From: Haplomitrium mnioides
Taxonomy: Eukaryota > Marchantiophyta > Haplomitriopsida > Calobryales
NCBI GenBank assembly: GCA_049999725.1
Contig: JBNGIS010030160.1
Coordinates: 1-51,026 of the forward strand
Length of the DNA: 51,026 nucleotides
Direction of reading: 5' to 3'
Shown here: piece after piece, positions 47,691 to 51,026 of the stretch
How the letters are laid out: every line of letters begins with the position of its first letter
How positions within the stretch are numbered: position 1 is the first letter of the stretch
Translations under genes and position numbers: made by a program
The notes under the pieces: generated by a model
Database searches by the model: none
The model's input: only the letters and a program-made list of their open reading frames with translations
What the model was told of the DNA's origin: nothing

Positions 47691-48974
47691 TAAACCAACA
47701 TCGAAGAGGCGAGACTGTTGAATCATTTGCAGAAAAGTTGAGTGTAGAAGAAAACCATTGACATTGGTGCACAAAGAATCTTGCTGAAGAATTGAAGACA
47801 AAAGGCTGCTGCTGAAGAATCAAAGACATCAGACTCGACGGATTCAACATTCCGCTGAAGAAAAGATGGATGGAAATCAGGGTTTCTAGCCATCGATGAA
47901 GAGAGCAAGGCTTTTGTGGAAGAAAAAATTTGAATAGTGAAGGAGGCACGTTCAAGGCAGAAATCATAAGAATTTATGCCATGCCATGATTGAAGGAGGG
48001 TCGTCCAGAGGAGACGATTTGACTGGAGGTCGAATCAACTGAATCAAAGTAGAACTCATAGAGTTTTGCTCATTGATTCTTTTTACTATTGAAGAAACTT
48101 GCAGTAGAAAACAATGTCAAAGGAGTTCGCAGGTGAGGGAGAAATCAATGCAAGTTAGTTGAGGACAAACTTTGAGGGGAAAAAAATATGAGTGCAAGTC
48201 GTAATAGCTGATTTGGAGCAAAAATCGAAGTGATCTGCTATTGAAGAAAATCCTAGCATCAGCAAAAATGTCAAAGGTGTATGGTTGATGGCTGGGAATG
48301 AATCTAAGGATCAAAAGAGAAGGTTCTATTTGTGGCTGAGGAAGAGATCAAAGGAGCTATTCTTAGCTCAAGAAGAAACTGTTGGTGAGCAAGCTCCTGG
48401 TGAAGAGCATCCAAGAGAAATTTTAAGAAGAATCAAAGAAGACAAAATATTTTTCAAGAAACGGTTATTGAGGTGGTTTAGGTGAAGGAAAATTACAGGG
48501 ATTGAAGGAACAAGCATGAAGCAATCAAAGAGTGTTCATTTCATTTTTTTTGTTGAGGCAGAATCTTGGTTAAAAGCAAGCAATAGTCAAAGAATTGTTC
48601 TCATTTTTTGTTGAAGAAGAATCGAGAGAGGAGACTACAGAAACTCAGCAAAAATCAGAGGTTTTCATTTCTTTGTTGAAACGTAATCACATCAAGAGGA
48701 GCTGAGCAAAAATAGTGTAGAAAGACAGAGAAAATAGATCACAAGTGCTAAAGAAGAATTGGTAAGTAGGTCTATGTCTTTTTCCATCTATTGTCATAAG
48801 ACCTGAACCCTTCACATATAGGCTTAGCACCGAATCTGAATTCCGTGAAACTTGAATTTTCTAAAACCTAAAGTTGTACATATAATACAGTTCTCTTAAG
48901 CCAGCAGTGTCATTTGAGTGCAACCACACTTGTATCATAGTCTGAATATGGAAGATGGAATTTCTTAGATAGTC
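47691..48974. other. Non-coding or decayed region, nothing recognised
   Basis: A-rich, with many GAAGAATC / TTGAAGAA words suggesting diverged internal repetition. A 66-codon plus-strand frame (48285-48485) is Lys/Glu-rich and matches nothing I recognise. This may be LTR or leader sequence of the copia element that follows. Confidence 0.35.
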
Positions 48975-50838
48975 ACTGAGAAATTGACTGAAAATAATTA
49001 TAATATTAGGTCAGCCAGAATGACAAACTTTCTCAAAGGAGAGGGTACTGGGACTTCATCACATGAGATGAAGTTGAACCGGTCTTAGGCCCATCCCCAT
49101 CCAACAAAGAGATGCAGACCTTCAAGATGTACATAGAGAAGGTCCACGAGTTTTTGTACTGGCTAACCATCAATGTCAATGACAATGATAGGTTATGTGT
49201 CAGCAGCTAAGACACCCAAGGAAGCTTGGGATATCTTGAAGGAGAGATATACCATCACATCATTTGCAAGGAAACTAACATTGCAGTTGGAGCTCTTTAA
49301 TCTGCAAAAGGTAAAATTGAACATCAATGCTTTTGCCATGAAGATCAAATCACTAGTTGAGTAGCTAGAAAATGTTGGAAAGAAAGTAAAGGAGAGTGCC
49401 ATGGTGGAAATTTGCTTGACTGGTTTAGGCAAAGACATAAACAATTCAAAACATCGATGAGGACGAGAGAAGAAACCACATTCTTCTCACAGCTTATTGC
49501 CATATTATTGGCAGAGAGACTTGACATTGGAGAAGGTGATTCAAGTAGTCAAGAGCAAGTATTCTACTCTAACAAGGGTGGAGGATGAGGGGGTAGAAGC
49601 TATGGCAGAAGTAATTTTTCCAGAGTTTGCTCAAGCAACAATTCACAAAACCAACAACGCCAATCAAACCAACTTGGTGGTAGAGGCTAGTTCAGAGTAA
49701 AGGAGAGTAAAAAAGGACGTGAAAGTCAACCACAACATTCAAGGGGAGATTTTTATTATTGTGGCAAGCCAAGTCACATCGCAAAGAGCTGCTACAAAAA
49801 ACAAAATTGACATGAGAAACAACAAAATGCATGAGAACTATGCAAGTTCCAGCAAGGCAAAAAATGAGATATTGTTTGTCATGTAGCATAGGTATTCATC
49901 TATAGTATATGGAAAACAGAAAAATGATGGAGATAAATGGTTTGTCGATTCTACATGTTCTATTCACATGACAGACTATGGAGAGTGGTTTAATGAAACC
50001 AAGAATCCGAGTACACCTAGATATGTGGAGACATGTGACTCCACTATGCACCCTATTCATGAGATTGGTAGCATACCAATAGTACTGAAGAATGGCAAAA
50101 CAAGGTGCCTATTTGACGTTATACATGTGCCAGTGATTTAGAATCTGATTTCAGTTTGACAATGTGTAGAGAAAAACATGTAGGTCAAGTTTAATCCCAC
50201 TGATGTATTCATTGAAGATTGGGGAAAAATTTGCAACCTGATCACAAAGGGAAGCAAAAGTGGCAGGATGCTCACATTAGATATGAGAATGCCTGAAACT
50301 TTAGAAGCAATGTTTGTACATGGTAGAGGAGTTGTGTGAGACATTGAGATATGGCACAAAAGAATTGGTCATGTTAATGTGCAAAGGTTGAGAAATATGC
50401 AGAGTTCAATGGTAGTCAGTAGGCTGCCCAAGTTCAAGAACATATGTTGCAAGGAAGCCACTTGAGGTGGTACATTCAAATGTATGGGTCCAACAAAAAT
50501 AGGATCTATTGAAGGGTGTACATATTATGTCACTTTCATTGATGATTACTCAAGGAAAATTTGGGTTTACTTCATGAAGCAAAAGAGTGAAGTGTTTGAT
50601 TACTTCAAACATTTCAGAGCTATGGTGGAAAATGATAAAGGACAACAAATTAAGTGCTTGAGATCTGACGATAGAGGAGAATATTTCTCTACATAAATCT
50701 GCACCTATATGTAGAGAGAAGGGATCAAAAGACAACAAAACATGCAGGTATACACCTCAACAAAATGGAGTTAATGAAAGGAAGAACACGCACATAACAG
50801 AGGTGGCACATGCATTGATGAATGAGAAGAATATACCA
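48975..50838 (+). pseudogene. Third copia fragment: gag, protease, integrase start
   Basis: Gag includes KTPKEAWDILKERYTITS and LQLELFNLQKVKLN (49210-49330). A zinc knuckle relic reads FYYCGKPSHIAKSC (about 49750-49790, first Cys lost). The protease relic is WFVDSTCSIHMT (about 49940). The GAG-pre-integrase part includes IWHKRIGHVNVQRLRNM (about 50345-50400). The integrase core (50484-50696) has FIDDYSRKIWVYF and LRSDDRGEY. It stops abruptly near 50838, with no RT following. Numerous stops are present. It is a different family from the 41.3-46.9 kb element. Confidence 0.88.
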
Positions 50839-50841
50839 CAT

Positions 50842-51026
50842 TAACACCTGCTACTTTGAACCAGGAACCGCTATTGAGTTCCTATTTCAATTGGCGGTCG
50901 AATTTTTTTTTTTTTTGAAAATTTGGCATTCAAAAACATCAAATTTACGACTAAAATCTTCTTTTCAAAAAAAAGTTGTTTTTTATAAACAAAAAATGCA
51001 TATTTTCCATTTAGATTATATTTCAA
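50842..51026 (+). repeat. Start of a repeat also found at 31683
   Basis: GCTACTTTGAACCAGG at 50849 and the following Lys/Phe-codon-like AT-rich stretch match 31683 onward. It interrupts the copia integrase reading exactly where homology to copia ends, as an inserted transposon terminus would. The window ends before any gene is reached. Confidence 0.5.

Overview
The window looks like nuclear DNA of a land plant. It holds two intron-bearing plant housekeeping genes, a plant-type translation initiation factor eIF4B and an ARF1-class small GTPase, inside a dense nest of LTR retrotransposons, satellites and a degraded DNA transposon. The lineage cannot be fixed from the sequence. The unusual transposon passenger gene makes me suspect a seed-free plant (bryophyte, lycophyte or fern), but that is a guess.

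Layout. 1-2130 is a GC-rich relic related to the LTR of the large gypsy element further right. 2131-3939 is AT-rich with no recognisable gene. 3940-8296 is the genic island: a G-quadruplex-prone, ATG-dense and GA-rich leader, the eIF4B first exon, then a complete six-exon ARF1 gene whose spliced length is exactly 181 aa. 8.1-9.85 kb holds segmental duplications behind ARF1. 10.69-14.27 kb holds two unrelated satellites side by side, one of 69 bp and one of 76 bp. 16433-30931 is one complete but mutated Ty3/gypsy element on the minus strand. It has LTRs of about 4.1 and 4.4 kb, a 5-bp target duplication TTAAC, a polypurine tract, and gag, protease, RT, RNase H and integrase.

32.5-40.4 kb is the most interesting part: a decayed DNA transposon with two divergent, intron-containing genes. 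The plus-strand gene (36608-40419) resembles the DUF7869-type transposase-like family. The minus-strand gene (36282-32544) reads as a ParB-like domain fused to a circularly permuted N4/N6 amino-methyltransferase, an architecture normally seen in bacteria and phages. A dispersed palindrome centred on ATGCGCGCAT occurs repeatedly in the introns, intergenic spacers and flanks of these two genes, but never in their inferred exons. A second, inverted copy of the transposase C-terminus sits at 41.08-41.29 kb and was split by a copia element.

41295-46897 is that copia element, with LTRs of about 0.92-0.94 kb and target duplication ATTGT. The other half of the split transposase resumes at 46903-47040. 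47.03-50.84 kb holds fragments of further copia elements. The last 180 bp repeats a sequence also found at 31683, suggesting another transposon copy starts there.

Genes and activity. eIF4B and ARF1 are the only genes I consider likely functional, and the eIF4B 3' exons are not found. All retrotransposon and transposon coding regions carry in-frame stops or frameshifts. Several of the stops are explicable as TGG to TGA or CAG to TAG changes, as expected from deamination of methylated cytosine.
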